NCBI GenBank assembly: GCA_964499955.1
Contig: CAZCMI010000006.1
Location: 1 to 33,103, forward strand
Reading direction: 5' to 3'
From: JAJYIV01 sp964499955
GTDB lineage: Bacteria > Patescibacteriota > Patescibacteriia > UBA9934 > GWF2-40-263
Length of the DNA: 33,103 nucleotides
Under the pieces are notes generated by a model, which saw only the letters and a list, made by a program, of their open reading frames with translations, did not search any database and had not been told where the DNA came from. Below are positions 21,954 through 31,229 of the stretch, one piece after another. The position numbers and the translations under genes were made by a program. Each line of letters begins with the position of its first letter. Position 1 is the first letter of the stretch.

Positions 21954-22586
21954 ATGACCATTATCTGGCACGGACTTTCCTGCGTTGAAATCGTCGCGAA
22001 GACCCCCCAGGGGGACGTCACCGTCGTCATCGACCCGTACGAAGCGGGCACGGGCCTGCGCCCGCGTTCGCTCACGGCCCAGCTCGCCTTGTCCACGCAC
22101 GAGGGTCCCGACGCCGGGGCGCTCGGCTCCGTGGACGGCGCGCCGTTTTTAGTGAAAGGCCCCGGTGAATTCGAAGCCAAAGGCGTGTTCGTCTACGGCA
22201 TCGCCGCGCCCACCAAGGCCGGGCCGCACACCGTGTACCGCGTGGAGGCCGAAGACATGGTCATCGCCCACTTGGGCGCCTTGGACCGCCCGCTCTCCCC
22301 GGCCGAGTTGGAACACTTCGCCAAGGTGGACGTCCTGTTGGTGCCCGCCGGCGGCGGACGCGTGCTTTCCCCGGAACAGGCCGCCGAGGTCGTGGCCCAG
22401 GTGGAACCGCGCGTGGCCGTTCCCGTCATGCTGGCCGCGGACGGCTTGAAGGAATCCTTCGCCGACGCCTCGGCCTTTTTCAAGGCCGTGGGCGTGGCTC
22501 CGTCGGAGGCCCTGACCAAATTCAAGATCCTCAAGAAAGACTTGCCGCAGGAAGACATGAAAGTCGTGGTTTTGAACCGGGATTAG
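21954..22586 (+). CDS. Metallo-beta-lactamase-fold protein with lost metal ligands
   Basis: 210 residues. Overall it follows the small UPF0173-like MBL family: an N-terminal strand with a WYGHSC-like motif (here IIWHGLSC), a DPYEAG turn, KGPGEFEAKGVFVYGI, HLGALDRPLSPAELE, VDVLLVPAGGG, and a C-terminal EPRVAVPVML. The catalytic HxHxDH motif reads THEGPDAG, so two His are replaced by Gly and Ala. The usual HxGD is HLGA, and the PMH motif is PVML. Most zinc or manganese ligands are therefore missing and the protein is probably not a hydrolase; a structural or binding role is inferred. The start is the ATG at 21954, with 21 bases after the -10. It is the first of three closely spaced genes ending in gyrA. 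Confidence 0.8.
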   Translation: MTIIWHGLSCVEIVAKTPQGDVTVVIDPYEAGTGLRPRSLTAQLALSTHEGPDAGALGSVDGAPFLVKGPGEFEAKGVFVYGIAAPTKAGPHTVYRVEAEDMVIAHLGALDRPLSPAELEHFAKVDVLLVPAGGGRVLSPEQAAEVVAQVEPRVAVPVMLAADGLKESFADASAFFKAVGVAPSEALTKFKILKKDLPQEDMKVVVLNRD

Positions 22587-22595
22587 CGCAATCGT

Positions 22596-23036
22596 ATGTC
22601 CGTGAAAAACGGCCGCGTGCACCACGTTCGTTCGTCGATGCCCTGGCGCCAGCGCCTCGCCTATGCGGGGGGCGTGGGGTTGACGGTGGCCGTGGTGGGT
22701 GCGGGGTGGTTTTTCACGGTAGGTACGCACTTGCGCCTGGCCGTTTCCGGGACGGTGGAGGAATTCCGCGGTACGGCCGACCAATTCGCCGAAATGCGCG
22801 CGTCCGTGCCGGAAGCACCCGTGCCGACGTTGACGCCGCCTCCGCCCTCGCCGGCGGATCTCCTGCGCGGCGCCGTTTCCCAGGCCCTGGCCCGCCAGCG
22901 CGCCGAAGCGGCCGTGGCGGACGCCGCCCGCCGCCTGATTGAAGGAGCAAAGGATGAGGAAGACGCCGACGTGGAAACGCCGGCGGAAGAAGCACTCGAA
23001 ACAACGGAACCGGCCGCAGAGGAACCGCAACTCTAG
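22596..23036 (+). CDS. Small single-pass membrane protein
   Basis: 146 residues; family not recognised. A short basic N-terminus (MSVKNGRVHHVRSSMPWRQRL) leads into one hydrophobic helix (about residues 23-45), then a Pro-rich linker (PVPTLTPPPPSPADLL), an Ala-rich helix and a Glu-rich acidic tail. This is the shape of a membrane-anchored protein with a disordered outer part, as common in CPR genomes. It starts nine bases after the MBL-like gene and ends six bases before gyrA, so it is cotranscribed. A functional link to gyrase is not implied. Confidence 0.75.
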   Translation: MSVKNGRVHHVRSSMPWRQRLAYAGGVGLTVAVVGAGWFFTVGTHLRLAVSGTVEEFRGTADQFAEMRASVPEAPVPTLTPPPPSPADLLRGAVSQALARQRAEAAVADAARRLIEGAKDEEDADVETPAEEALETTEPAAEEPQL

Positions 23037-23042
23037 TCCCCT

Positions 23043-25550
23043 ATGCCCAAATCTTCTCCTGAACTTGACGCGCCGGAATCGAATGTCGGCCAGGTGGAAC
23101 CGCGCAACATCGTCGAGGAAATGCAGACTTCCTACCTCGACTACGCCATGTCCGTGATCGTCGGCCGCGCCTTGCCCGACATCCGCGACGGGCTCAAGCC
23201 GGTGCACCGCCGCATTTTGTATTCCATGTGGCAGACCGGCCTGCGCGCCGGCGCGAAATTCAAGAAATGCGCCACCGTGGTCGGCGACGTGCTGGGCAAA
23301 TACCACCCGCACGGCGACAGCGCGGTCTACGACTCGCTGGTCCGCATGGCCCAGGACTTCTCCCTGCGCTACCCGCTCGTGAAAGGGCAGGGGAACTTCG
23401 GCTCGCTCGATGGCGACTCGGCCGCCGCCTACCGCTACACCGAATCCAAGCTCGAACGCGCGGCAGAGGAACTCATGGCCGACATCGAAAAGGACACGGT
23501 CGATTTCATCCCGAACTTCGACGGCACGCACAAGGAACCGAACGTCCTGCCCGCCAAGCTGCCCAACCTGCTGCTCAACGGCACGGTGGGCATCGCCGTG
23601 GGCATGGCGTCCAACATCCCGCCGCACAACCTCACGGAGGTGTGCGACGCCGTGCTGCACCTTATTGAACATCCGGACGCCTCCATCGAGGACCTGCACC
23701 ATTTCGTGAAAGGCCCCGATTTTCCGACCGGCGCCATCGTGTACGACAAAAAGGAACTCCAGCAGGCCTATGCTACCGGCAAGGGCGGCGTGGTGGTGCG
23801 CGCCAAAACGGAAATCGTGGAAGACAAAAAAGGCGCCTTCGCCATCATCGTCACGGAAATCCCGTACCAGGTGAATAAGGCCACCTTGCTCGAGCGCATC
23901 GCCCAGAACGTGCGGGACAAGAAGGTCGAAGGCATCCGCGACCTGCGCGACGAATCCACCCAGGAGGGCGTGCGCATCGTCATCGAATTGAAAAAGGACG
24001 CCTACCCCAAGAACGTCCTGAACCGCCTGTACCAGACCACCCAGCTGCAGGAAACCTTCCACTACAACATGCTGGCCCTGGTGGACGGGTTGCAGCCGCG
24101 CATCCTCAACCTCAAGACCATCCTGGAGGAATACGTGAAGCACCGCCGCGTAGTGGTGCGCCGCCGCACGCAGTTCGACCTCACGCGCGCGCAGGAACGT
24201 GCCCACGTGCTCGAAGGGTTGAAGATCGCCATGGCGGAGATCGACAAGGTCATCGCCACCATCAAGAAGTCCAAGGACAAGGACGAAGCGCGCGTCAACC
24301 TGATGTCCGGCTTCAAGCTGTCTGAAATCCAGGCCGGGGCCATCTTGGAAATGCGCCTGCAACAGCTGGCCAACCTGGAACGGCTGAAGGTGGAACAGGA
24401 ACTGGAAGAAAAAATGAAGCTGATCCGCGAACTCGAGGCCATCTTGAAGTCCGAAAAGCGCATGTTGGGCGTCATTGCCGACGAAGTAAAATCGATGAAA
24501 GACCAGTACGGCGACGCGCGCCGCACGCAGATCGTGGCCCACGGCGTGAAGGAATTCTCCATGGAAGACGTGATCCCGGACACCGAGACCATCGTGATGA
24601 TCACCCGCGAAGGGTACATCAAGCGCCTCCCGCCCGAGACATTCCGCCGCCAGGAACGCGGCGGCAAGGGCGTGGCCGGCCTCACCACCAAGGAAGAAGA
24701 CACGGTGGACCAGCTCTTCAGCACCACCACACACAAGGACCTGATGTTCTTCACCACGCGTGGGCGCGTGTTCCAGCTCAAGGCCTACGACGTGCCGGAA
24801 TCCTCCCGCACGGCCAAGGGCCAGGCGTTGGTGAACTTCCTGCAGCTCGGCCCCGGCGAAACGGTGTCGGCGGCGCTGTCCATGGAAGACCTGGAAACGT
24901 CCAAGTACTTCCTGATGGTCACCACCAAGGGCACGGTGAAGAAAACGGCCCTGGACCAGTTTGAAAACGTCCGCAAGAACGGGCTGATCGCCCTGAAGCT
25001 CAACGACGGCGACAACCTGGCGTGGGTGAAGCCCACCACGGGCAAGGACGACGTCCTGCTGGTGACCGCCCAGGGCCAGTCCATCCGGTTCTCGGAAGAG
25101 GACGCCCGCCCGATGGGCCGCGTGGCCGCCGGCGTGCGCGGCATCAAGCTCAAGGCCGGGGATTACGTGGTCGGCATGGACATCATCGAGGCCGATTCGG
25201 CCAAGAAGGCGGGCCAGCTGCAGCTGCTGGTGGTGATGGAAAACGGCTACGGCAAGCGCACGGACGTGACGGAATACAAGGTGCAGGGCCGCGGCGGCAG
25301 CGGTATTCTCACGGCGGCCGTGACCAAGAAAACCGGCCCCATCGTGCACGCGGCGATGATCAACGCCAAGGACGACCGGGACCTGCTGGTGATTTCCGAA
25401 GCCGGCCAGGTGATCCGCACGGGGTTGTCGTCCATCTCCGTGCTGGGCCGCGCCACCCAAGGCGTGCGCCTTATGCGCTTCAAGAAGGAAAACGACTCCG
25501 TGGCCAGCTCCACCGTGGTGGACGAAGGCGCGGAGGAGGCGGGCGCCTAG
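23043..25550 (+). CDS. gyrA: DNA gyrase subunit A
   Basis: 835 residues. GyrA is the DNA-breaking subunit of the A2B2 type II topoisomerase that introduces negative supercoils. The N-terminal part has SYLDYAMSVIVGRALPDIRDGLKPVHRRILY, and the quinolone-resistance region KYHPHGDSAVYDSLVRMAQ, in which Ser93 and Asp97 are the sensitive-type residues (E. coli Ser83 and Asp87). The catalytic Tyr is Y132 in AAYRYTESKL. The C-terminal six-bladed pinwheel carries the GyrA box as QERGGKG (537-543; E. coli QRRGGKG), which favours GyrA over ParC. The start at 23043 lies six bases after the previous stop, without a Shine-Dalgarno sequence. gyrB is not in the window. A terminator follows. Confidence 0.96.
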   Translation: MPKSSPELDAPESNVGQVEPRNIVEEMQTSYLDYAMSVIVGRALPDIRDGLKPVHRRILYSMWQTGLRAGAKFKKCATVVGDVLGKYHPHGDSAVYDSLVRMAQDFSLRYPLVKGQGNFGSLDGDSAAAYRYTESKLERAAEELMADIEKDTVDFIPNFDGTHKEPNVLPAKLPNLLLNGTVGIAVGMASNIPPHNLTEVCDAVLHLIEHPDASIEDLHHFVKGPDFPTGAIVYDKKELQQAYATGKGGVVVRAKTEIVEDKKGAFAIIVTEIPYQVNKATLLERIAQNVRDKKVEGIRDLRDESTQEGVRIVIELKKDAYPKNVLNRLYQTTQLQETFHYNMLALVDGLQPRILNLKTILEEYVKHRRVVVRRRTQFDLTRAQERAHVLEGLKIAMAEIDKVIATIKKSKDKDEARVNLMSGFKLSEIQAGAILEMRLQQLANLERLKVEQELEEKMKLIRELEAILKSEKRMLGVIADEVKSMKDQYGDARRTQIVAHGVKEFSMEDVIPDTETIVMITREGYIKRLPPETFRRQERGGKGVAGLTTKEEDTVDQLFSTTTHKDLMFFTTRGRVFQLKAYDVPESSRTAKGQALVNFLQLGPGETVSAALSMEDLETSKYFLMVTTKGTVKKTALDQFENVRKNGLIALKLNDGDNLAWVKPTTGKDDVLLVTAQGQSIRFSEEDARPMGRVAAGVRGIKLKAGDYVVGMDIIEADSAKKAGQLQLLVVMENGYGKRTDVTEYKVQGRGGSGILTAAVTKKTGPIVHAAMINAKDDRDLLVISEAGQVIRTGLSSISVLGRATQGVRLMRFKKENDSVASSTVVDEGAEEAGA

Positions 25551-25585
25551 CGGCCGCTTCGCGGCGCACGGACGCGCCGCTTGCG

Positions 25586-25616
25586 AAAACGGCTTCCCCG
25601 CGAGGAAGCCGTTTTT
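25586..25616 (+). terminator. Terminator of the gyrA operon
   Basis: A 12-bp perfect stem (25586-25597 with 25604-25615) with a 6-base loop and a final T. An additional GC-only hairpin lies between the stop and this stem. Confidence 0.92.
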
Positions 25617-25621
25617 ATGTG

Positions 25622-25630
25622 TGATACAAT
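25622..25630 (+). promoter_or_regulatory. Promoter (extended -10) of the giant surface protein gene
   Basis: TGA-TACAAT, a strong extended -10, begins six bases after the gyrA terminator. There is no -35 at the right distance because that position is inside the terminator stem. The predicted leader is about 23 bases. Confidence 0.65.
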
Positions 25631-25659
25631 ATCCAGGACTTGTTCATCTCCTCTTGTTT

Positions 25660-28600
25660 ATGACCCAACCCTTCATTCCGTTCCGGCGCGCGGGAGCGCG
25701 CTTCCTTGCCTCGGTGCTGTGCGCGGCCCTCGTCGCGCCGTACGCGCCGTTGTTCTCCGTGCCTGTGGCACACGCCGCCCCGCCGGACCCGAACGAAGCC
25801 GTCCTGTTGCCGTATGCGCAGTGGGGGGTGGACGGTGGCGTGTCGGAAACGCTCACGGACACGGACGGATTTACGTACATGGCCGGCTCCTTTGTGGAAA
25901 TCGGTCGCCATGCCCCGTATTTCGCCCTGGTGGACGGGGAAACGGCCGAGCTCGTCACGGTCATGCCGAACGTGGACGGACCCATCACGTCGGTTATTTC
26001 AGACGGGGATACGGGTTGGTACGTTGCCGGCCGGTTTTACCATATGGATGGCCGCCCGCGCGTCGGGTTGGCCCACGTCCTCGCGGATGGTTCGGTGGAT
26101 GAGGATTTCACGGCCGAATTCGAAAATGTCTTTGACGTGCCCAACTTCCTCCAGTGGGAGACGCCCCGGCTCGCGCTGCACCCGAACGGCGACGTTTGCG
26201 TGTTTGGCGGCGGCGTGGAGCTGTTCGTGACGGGAAGCGATCAGCCCTACCTGGTCTGTTTGGATCCGGAGGACGGAACGCCCAGCGAATGGGATCCGCA
26301 GCTCAACGACATGGTGGAAGCCGTCGTTTTTGACGGCACGGGCGCCATGTACGTGGGTGGGTGGTTCAGCGAGGCGGGGGGGGTTGTACGCGAGCGCTTG
26401 GCCAAGTTCGACGCCGCGGGAGAGATCGTCGAAGGATGGTTTGCCGATGTGGAAGGCTCTTCCGTCAACGCCCTGGCCATCCGGAATGACGTCGTATACC
26501 TGGGCGGTTCGTTTACGGAGGTAAACGGCGAACCGCGCGGCAATCTTGCCGCCGTCGCCGTCGCGGACGGTAAGGAGACGAACTGGGCGCCGGCCACCGA
26601 CGGTCCGGTGTACGCGTTGACGTTCATCGCCGGCGGGGAGGCTCTCATTGCCGGTGGTTCGTTTACCGAGGTAGATGAGACACCGCAAAGCAATCTGGCC
26701 CTCTTTGAAGGCGTGTCGGTTAATCTCGTGGAAGAATTCAATCTGGGCGTGAATGACGAGGTCTGGTCCGTCGCGTCGGATGACGACTACATTTACATTG
26801 CCGGTGCATTTTCCGCATTTTCCGCGTTCGACACCGAAGGGCGCAATGGATTTGCATCCATTGCGTACGACGAGAGCGTAGAGATAGCGGAGTGGGATCC
26901 GGTGGCCAACAAAGGGAATACAGGTCTGCCGTTCGGGGTGCTTGCCGCAGGAGAGGGAAACGTGATGATTTTCGGAGACTACACCTTGTTGGACGTGCGC
27001 GAGCAGCGCGGCCTCATGCGTCTGGATCCGGACGGTGACTTGGACGAGGGATTTGTCCCTCCCGCCATTTGGGGCACGGTCAACGCGTTGGCATTGGATG
27101 AAACGTCCGGCGTGCTTTGGGTGGGCGGGGGTTTTGAGCAGATTGGAGATGAGGGAAACGAGACGTCCGTCGGCCGTCTGTTTGCGGTAGACGCGGAAAC
27201 GGGTGCGGTGCTGCCGCGTACGCCGGCGGAAGGAGCGGATGACGATATCTACGCCTTGGCGCTTTCCTCGGACGGGGAAACGCTGTACGTCGGTGGGGAT
27301 TTCGAGGAATTCAACAGCGACCCGGCGGCTCCGTATCTTGCTGCCGTGAACGCGGAAACCGGCGCGCTTGCGCTCACGCAACCCGCTCCGCTGAGTGGCG
27401 GCGTTCGCGCCCTTGCCTATGACGCGGAGGGGCGGTTGTACGTCGGCGGTTGGTTTTGGGAGGTGGATAGCGAAGAGCGCAACGGCATTGCCCGCCTGCT
27501 TGCAGATGGCTCGCTGGACATGGATTGGGTGCCGTCGGATATGCCTTGGTCTGCGGAAGTGCACGACATCGTCGTTCGGCCGGATCGTATTTACCTTGCC
27601 GATAGCAATGGCATTACGGTCTTGGACGCGCAGACGGCTGGGCAACACGACATTTCGTTCAGGGATCCGTCCGTTTACACGGACGGGGCGTTCAACTTCG
27701 GAGGCAGGGCGTATGCACTGACGGAATACGACGGTTTGCTTTACGCCGTTGTGACGGGCATGCCGTTCGGTGGCGGGGAACTCGCCGGCACCTTCGCCGT
27801 CGCCTGGTCCGCCACCACGGGCGCCTTGGCCGATTGGTTCATCCCCTTGGGTTTTGGGACAAGCAGCGGCAAGGTTGCGAACATCGAGGCGGGGCCGGAC
27901 GGGGTGGATCTTGCCTCCGGATCGTCCAATGCGTTATGGACGCTCAACGGCTTCGGTCGCTTCGGCTTTGCGTCGGAACCGCCCCCTCCTCCGTCCGTCG
28001 TCTTTACGGAAACGCAGGATGGCACGGTCTTGGTAGAAGGCGGCGATCCCATTCAGGTAGCCGTTACCTTGAGCGAAGCGCCTGCGGAAGACGTGTTCGT
28101 CGAACTGTGGTCGTTTGAAGGTTGGTTCGACCCGGACCCGTGGGAATTAACGTTCACGCCCGAAAATTGGAACGAGGCGCAACTCATCACCTTGTACGAG
28201 TGGGAGAATACGATTCCCCAAGGAGACGTGAACGATTACATGAGTTATTGGACCATGTCCGATGACCCGCGCTTTAACGAGTTGCTGGAGGAGTTCGCTT
28301 TTACCGTGCAGATCATTGACGACGATCTGCCTTCCCTAGGTGTGGACGAACCCGGCGCCCAGCTGGAAGCGTACCGGTTTTACGCGGACCATCCGTCCGA
28401 CTCTGGACCGTTGGCCGCGCAAGATACGGCGGCGGCCGCGGAGATTGGGAACCATATACGTTTGCGTGTCGCCGCGTCGAACCCCGGCACCTTCGACGTC
28501 TTCACCACTGCGGGAGTGGTCATGCTTGAAGGAAACGTGCTTGATGCCGTTTATGAGGTGACCGCGACGGTCATGGACGCCACGGATCGGTACGCGTACG

Positions 28601-31146
28601 CCACGCTTGAGGGGTGGGGTGAGTCCGTAGGCAGCGTATCGATCGTGATTCGCATCGACGTGGATTCGTTTGAAATAGACGATGTGCTTTTGTTGGAAAA
28701 CATGGCCTGGACGTCGGGATTGGCCCTGGACGAGGCAGGCGGGTTCCTGTATGTGACGGAAGACCTGCATAGGGGGATTCATAAGATCGACCTCTCCACT
28801 TTCTCCGTCGTGGACAGTTTGTATTTTGCGAACGGGGAGGATTACGAGGTTGATAGGGTCTCCGCACCGGCATATCACGCCGCAACCGATGCCTTGTATG
28901 CCGTGGGATCGTGTTTCGACGTTCCGTGGACCTCGTGCGCCGACGACGGGACGGTTCTTCTCCAAATGGCTACCTCGCCCTCCCTGGCGTTGGTGGACGC
29001 GCTGGTCATCGCGCCGCTTGGGGTGGACATCTCCTATGCCATCGCGGAACAGGAAGACGCGGCCTATCTTGCGTACAGCGGTCACGTCGCGCGCGTTGAT
29101 TTGGACGCGTTCACCCTGACGGCCACAGAGGAAGTTCCGGATCTATACCAGGCCCACCAAGCGGTGATTCATCCGGCGGAGGACCGGTTGGTGATCGGGG
29201 GATTGGTTGAAGAAGAGGAATTCGTGCACCGTCCTTCCGTTTGGAGCGTGGGTATTCCGGGCCTGTCCTCCCTGGACGCGTATGTGTTCGCCGACCAGGA
29301 ATCATGGGTGCCGATGGGAATCTCTCCGGATTGGAACCAAGGGTTTTTATACGTCCATACGAACCAGTCGCCCTTTGAGATCTTATACCGCATGGACGCG
29401 GACACGCTGGATGTCACGGATACCATCACCATGCCCATCCGGGATGCGCAGAAAGGAAGCGTGGACGTGCTCGGAGGATACCTGCTGCTGCTGGGGCAGG
29501 ACGTGAGTACGGATCAATGGGCCATGGCGCGCGTTTCCACGCTGCCGCGTGTCCAGTACGGTTTATCGTATGCCATTCCGGAAACGTCTTGCGCCGCCGT
29601 GCCGGTGGAAGACCGCGTTCCCGTCGCCCTATTCGGGACGGACGAGGCGGACGAGGCGGATTGGATTTATACTCAGTCGTTTTGGACGATCCACGGCTGG
29701 CCGACGACGAAGCTGTTGGAGTGGGACGTCGATTCCTTCCGCGCAGGGTACCACGTGTCGGGTGATGATTCCTCCGACTTGCCGCCCATTCCGTTGGCGG
29801 CGAACGAAGGTACGGAAATCGAATTCACCCTGCAGACGTCGGGAGGCATTTCCGAGGACGACTACTGTTTCTTCCTGCATGATGTTCAAAATGAAAACGC
29901 CGTCTTCACCCACGCCGCGTATCCGTTGCTGACCATTTCCGGCGAAGGGGAGCCCACGCCGGAGCCCGGCGTGACCATTGTGGAATCCGACGGTTCCACC
30001 GCGGTTACCGAGGGCGGGGCGGGCGACAGCTACACCATCGTCTTGGACAGCGAACCGACGGCGAGCGTGGTGATCACGATTTCCGGCGACGCCCAGGTGC
30101 AGGTTTCGCCCCCGGAAGTGACGTTCACGACGGAGAACTGGGACGAGCCGCGCACCATCACCGTTACCGCCGTGAACGACAGCGCGGTGGAAGGGAACCA
30201 CACGGGAACGATCACGCACGTTGCGCTGAGCGCGGACCAGGATTACGACGGCATTACCATCGAGGACGTGGTCGTGCAGATCACGGACAACGACGTTCCC
30301 AGCGGCGGCGGGGGCGGAGGAGGCGGTGGCGGTTGGTTCGGCCCCGCGTCCATCGAGGTCATCGCGCCGCCCGCCGGCGCGCAGGTGCCCGCCGGTTCGA
30401 ACGCGGCCATCAGCTGGAGCACGCAGGGCTACGCGCCGTTCGTGAACCTGTCGTGGAGCGCGGATGACGGCGCCACCTGGCAGGAGATCGCGCGCAACCT
30501 GGCGCCGACGTCCGGGACGTACGGTTGGCAGGTGCCCGTGCCGGGAGCAACCCTTCCGTGGGTGCGCGTCCGGGCCGAAATCTCGGACGGCGCGGGCGTG
30601 TCCGCAACCGCCGTTTCCGCTCCGTTTTCCATCGTCGTGTCGGTACTCCCGCCGGAGGGTCCGGGCGGGACGGAAGGTCCCGGCGGATTGCGGCCGGGCG
30701 ATATCTTCAAGACCTCGGATTTGTCCACGGTGTATCTGTTGGACGCCAACGGCTTGCGCCATCCGTTCCCGAACCTTTCCATCTTCCGCACGTATTTCAA
30801 CGATTTCGACGCGTTGAAAACCGTGGCCGTGGAGGACGTGGCCGCGTACCCGCTCGGTGCGCCCGTCATGCCCAAGCCCGGCACGGTGCTGGTGAAGATC
30901 CAGAGCGACCCGAAGACCTACGCCGTCTTCCCGCCGCAGGGCGAGGACCTGCGCCCCGTTCTGCGCTGGATTCCTACGGAAGGCGATGCCACCGCGTTGT
31001 ACGGCCCCGCCTGGGCCGACTACGTGATCGACATCGAACCCACCTTCTTCGCCCGCTTCGCCTTTGGTGAACCTCTCCTGGAGGCGGAGGCCTTCCTGGT
31101 GGACCGGTCCGCGCTGCAAACGCGCGCCTGGCTCGCCCGGCCTTAA
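25660..31146 (+). CDS. Giant secreted multidomain surface protein
   Basis: 1828 residues. The signal peptide ends at AHA (37-39). Residues 50-770 hold repeated beta units of the kind YVGGxFxEV...LAxxD, resembling delta-60/beta-propeller repeats (GGSFTEVNGEP and GGSFTEVDETP are near copies). A Calx-beta-like domain follows (about 777-890; motif TFTPENWNEAQLITL). A second, YVTN-like propeller spans about 1005-1290, then a Cys-containing domain (about 1295-1430). A second Calx-beta domain (about 1438-1547; TFTTENWDEPRTITV), a run of 10 Gly, and an Ig-like domain (about 1561-1660) come next. The last 150 residues (GDIFKTSDLSTVYLLDANGLRHPFPN, then VLRWIPTEGDATALYG) match a C-terminal module I recall from CPR extracellular proteins. 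Export and an adhesion role are inferred. The frame is open from a GTG at 25621, but the ATG at 25660 fits the signal peptide. Confidence 0.9.
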   Translation: MTQPFIPFRRAGARFLASVLCAALVAPYAPLFSVPVAHAAPPDPNEAVLLPYAQWGVDGGVSETLTDTDGFTYMAGSFVEIGRHAPYFALVDGETAELVTVMPNVDGPITSVISDGDTGWYVAGRFYHMDGRPRVGLAHVLADGSVDEDFTAEFENVFDVPNFLQWETPRLALHPNGDVCVFGGGVELFVTGSDQPYLVCLDPEDGTPSEWDPQLNDMVEAVVFDGTGAMYVGGWFSEAGGVVRERLAKFDAAGEIVEGWFADVEGSSVNALAIRNDVVYLGGSFTEVNGEPRGNLAAVAVADGKETNWAPATDGPVYALTFIAGGEALIAGGSFTEVDETPQSNLALFEGVSVNLVEEFNLGVNDEVWSVASDDDYIYIAGAFSAFSAFDTEGRNGFASIAYDESVEIAEWDPVANKGNTGLPFGVLAAGEGNVMIFGDYTLLDVREQRGLMRLDPDGDLDEGFVPPAIWGTVNALALDETSGVLWVGGGFEQIGDEGNETSVGRLFAVDAETGAVLPRTPAEGADDDIYALALSSDGETLYVGGDFEEFNSDPAAPYLAAVNAETGALALTQPAPLSGGVRALAYDAEGRLYVGGWFWEVDSEERNGIARLLADGSLDMDWVPSDMPWSAEVHDIVVRPDRIYLADSNGITVLDAQTAGQHDISFRDPSVYTDGAFNFGGRAYALTEYDGLLYAVVTGMPFGGGELAGTFAVAWSATTGALADWFIPLGFGTSSGKVANIEAGPDGVDLASGSSNALWTLNGFGRFGFASEPPPPPSVVFTETQDGTVLVEGGDPIQVAVTLSEAPAEDVFVELWSFEGWFDPDPWELTFTPENWNEAQLITLYEWENTIPQGDVNDYMSYWTMSDDPRFNELLEEFAFTVQIIDDDLPSLGVDEPGAQLEAYRFYADHPSDSGPLAAQDTAAAAEIGNHIRLRVAASNPGTFDVFTTAGVVMLEGNVLDAVYEVTATVMDATDRYAYATLEGWGESVGSVSIVIRIDVDSFEIDDVLLLENMAWTSGLALDEAGGFLYVTEDLHRGIHKIDLSTFSVVDSLYFANGEDYEVDRVSAPAYHAATDALYAVGSCFDVPWTSCADDGTVLLQMATSPSLALVDALVIAPLGVDISYAIAEQEDAAYLAYSGHVARVDLDAFTLTATEEVPDLYQAHQAVIHPAEDRLVIGGLVEEEEFVHRPSVWSVGIPGLSSLDAYVFADQESWVPMGISPDWNQGFLYVHTNQSPFEILYRMDADTLDVTDTITMPIRDAQKGSVDVLGGYLLLLGQDVSTDQWAMARVSTLPRVQYGLSYAIPETSCAAVPVEDRVPVALFGTDEADEADWIYTQSFWTIHGWPTTKLLEWDVDSFRAGYHVSGDDSSDLPPIPLAANEGTEIEFTLQTSGGISEDDYCFFLHDVQNENAVFTHAAYPLLTISGEGEPTPEPGVTIVESDGSTAVTEGGAGDSYTIVLDSEPTASVVITISGDAQVQVSPPEVTFTTENWDEPRTITVTAVNDSAVEGNHTGTITHVALSADQDYDGITIEDVVVQITDNDVPSGGGGGGGGGGWFGPASIEVIAPPAGAQVPAGSNAAISWSTQGYAPFVNLSWSADDGATWQEIARNLAPTSGTYGWQVPVPGATLPWVRVRAEISDGAGVSATAVSAPFSIVVSVLPPEGPGGTEGPGGLRPGDIFKTSDLSTVYLLDANGLRHPFPNLSIFRTYFNDFDALKTVAVEDVAAYPLGAPVMPKPGTVLVKIQSDPKTYAVFPPQGEDLRPVLRWIPTEGDATALYGPAWADYVIDIEPTFFARFAFGEPLLEAEAFLVDRSALQTRAWLARP

Positions 31147-31166
31147 CGGCGGGGGAACGGCCCCTC

Positions 31167-31195
31167 TTGACCGTTTCGGGGGCGGCTGCTATCCT
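31167..31195 (+). promoter_or_regulatory. rpmF promoter
   Basis: TTGACC (31167-31172), 17-bp spacer, TATCCT (31190-31195) preceded by TGC (extended -10). The leader is about 28 bases. I see no T-tailed terminator between the surface protein stop at 31146 and this promoter. Confidence 0.75.
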
Positions 31196-31229
31196 TCGGC
31201 CATCATTTTGCTGCCAATTTTCACGTTAT

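Noticed and set aside
22149..25460. An 1103-codon minus-strand open frame across gyrA
   Set aside because: Shadow frame; the translation is low-complexity His/Val/Gly-rich and gyrA on the plus strand is unmistakable.
31147..31166. GC-rich inverted repeat after the surface protein gene, as a terminator
   Set aside because: The stem is only about four pairs and has no T-run. Termination may be Rho-dependent or read through into rpmF.
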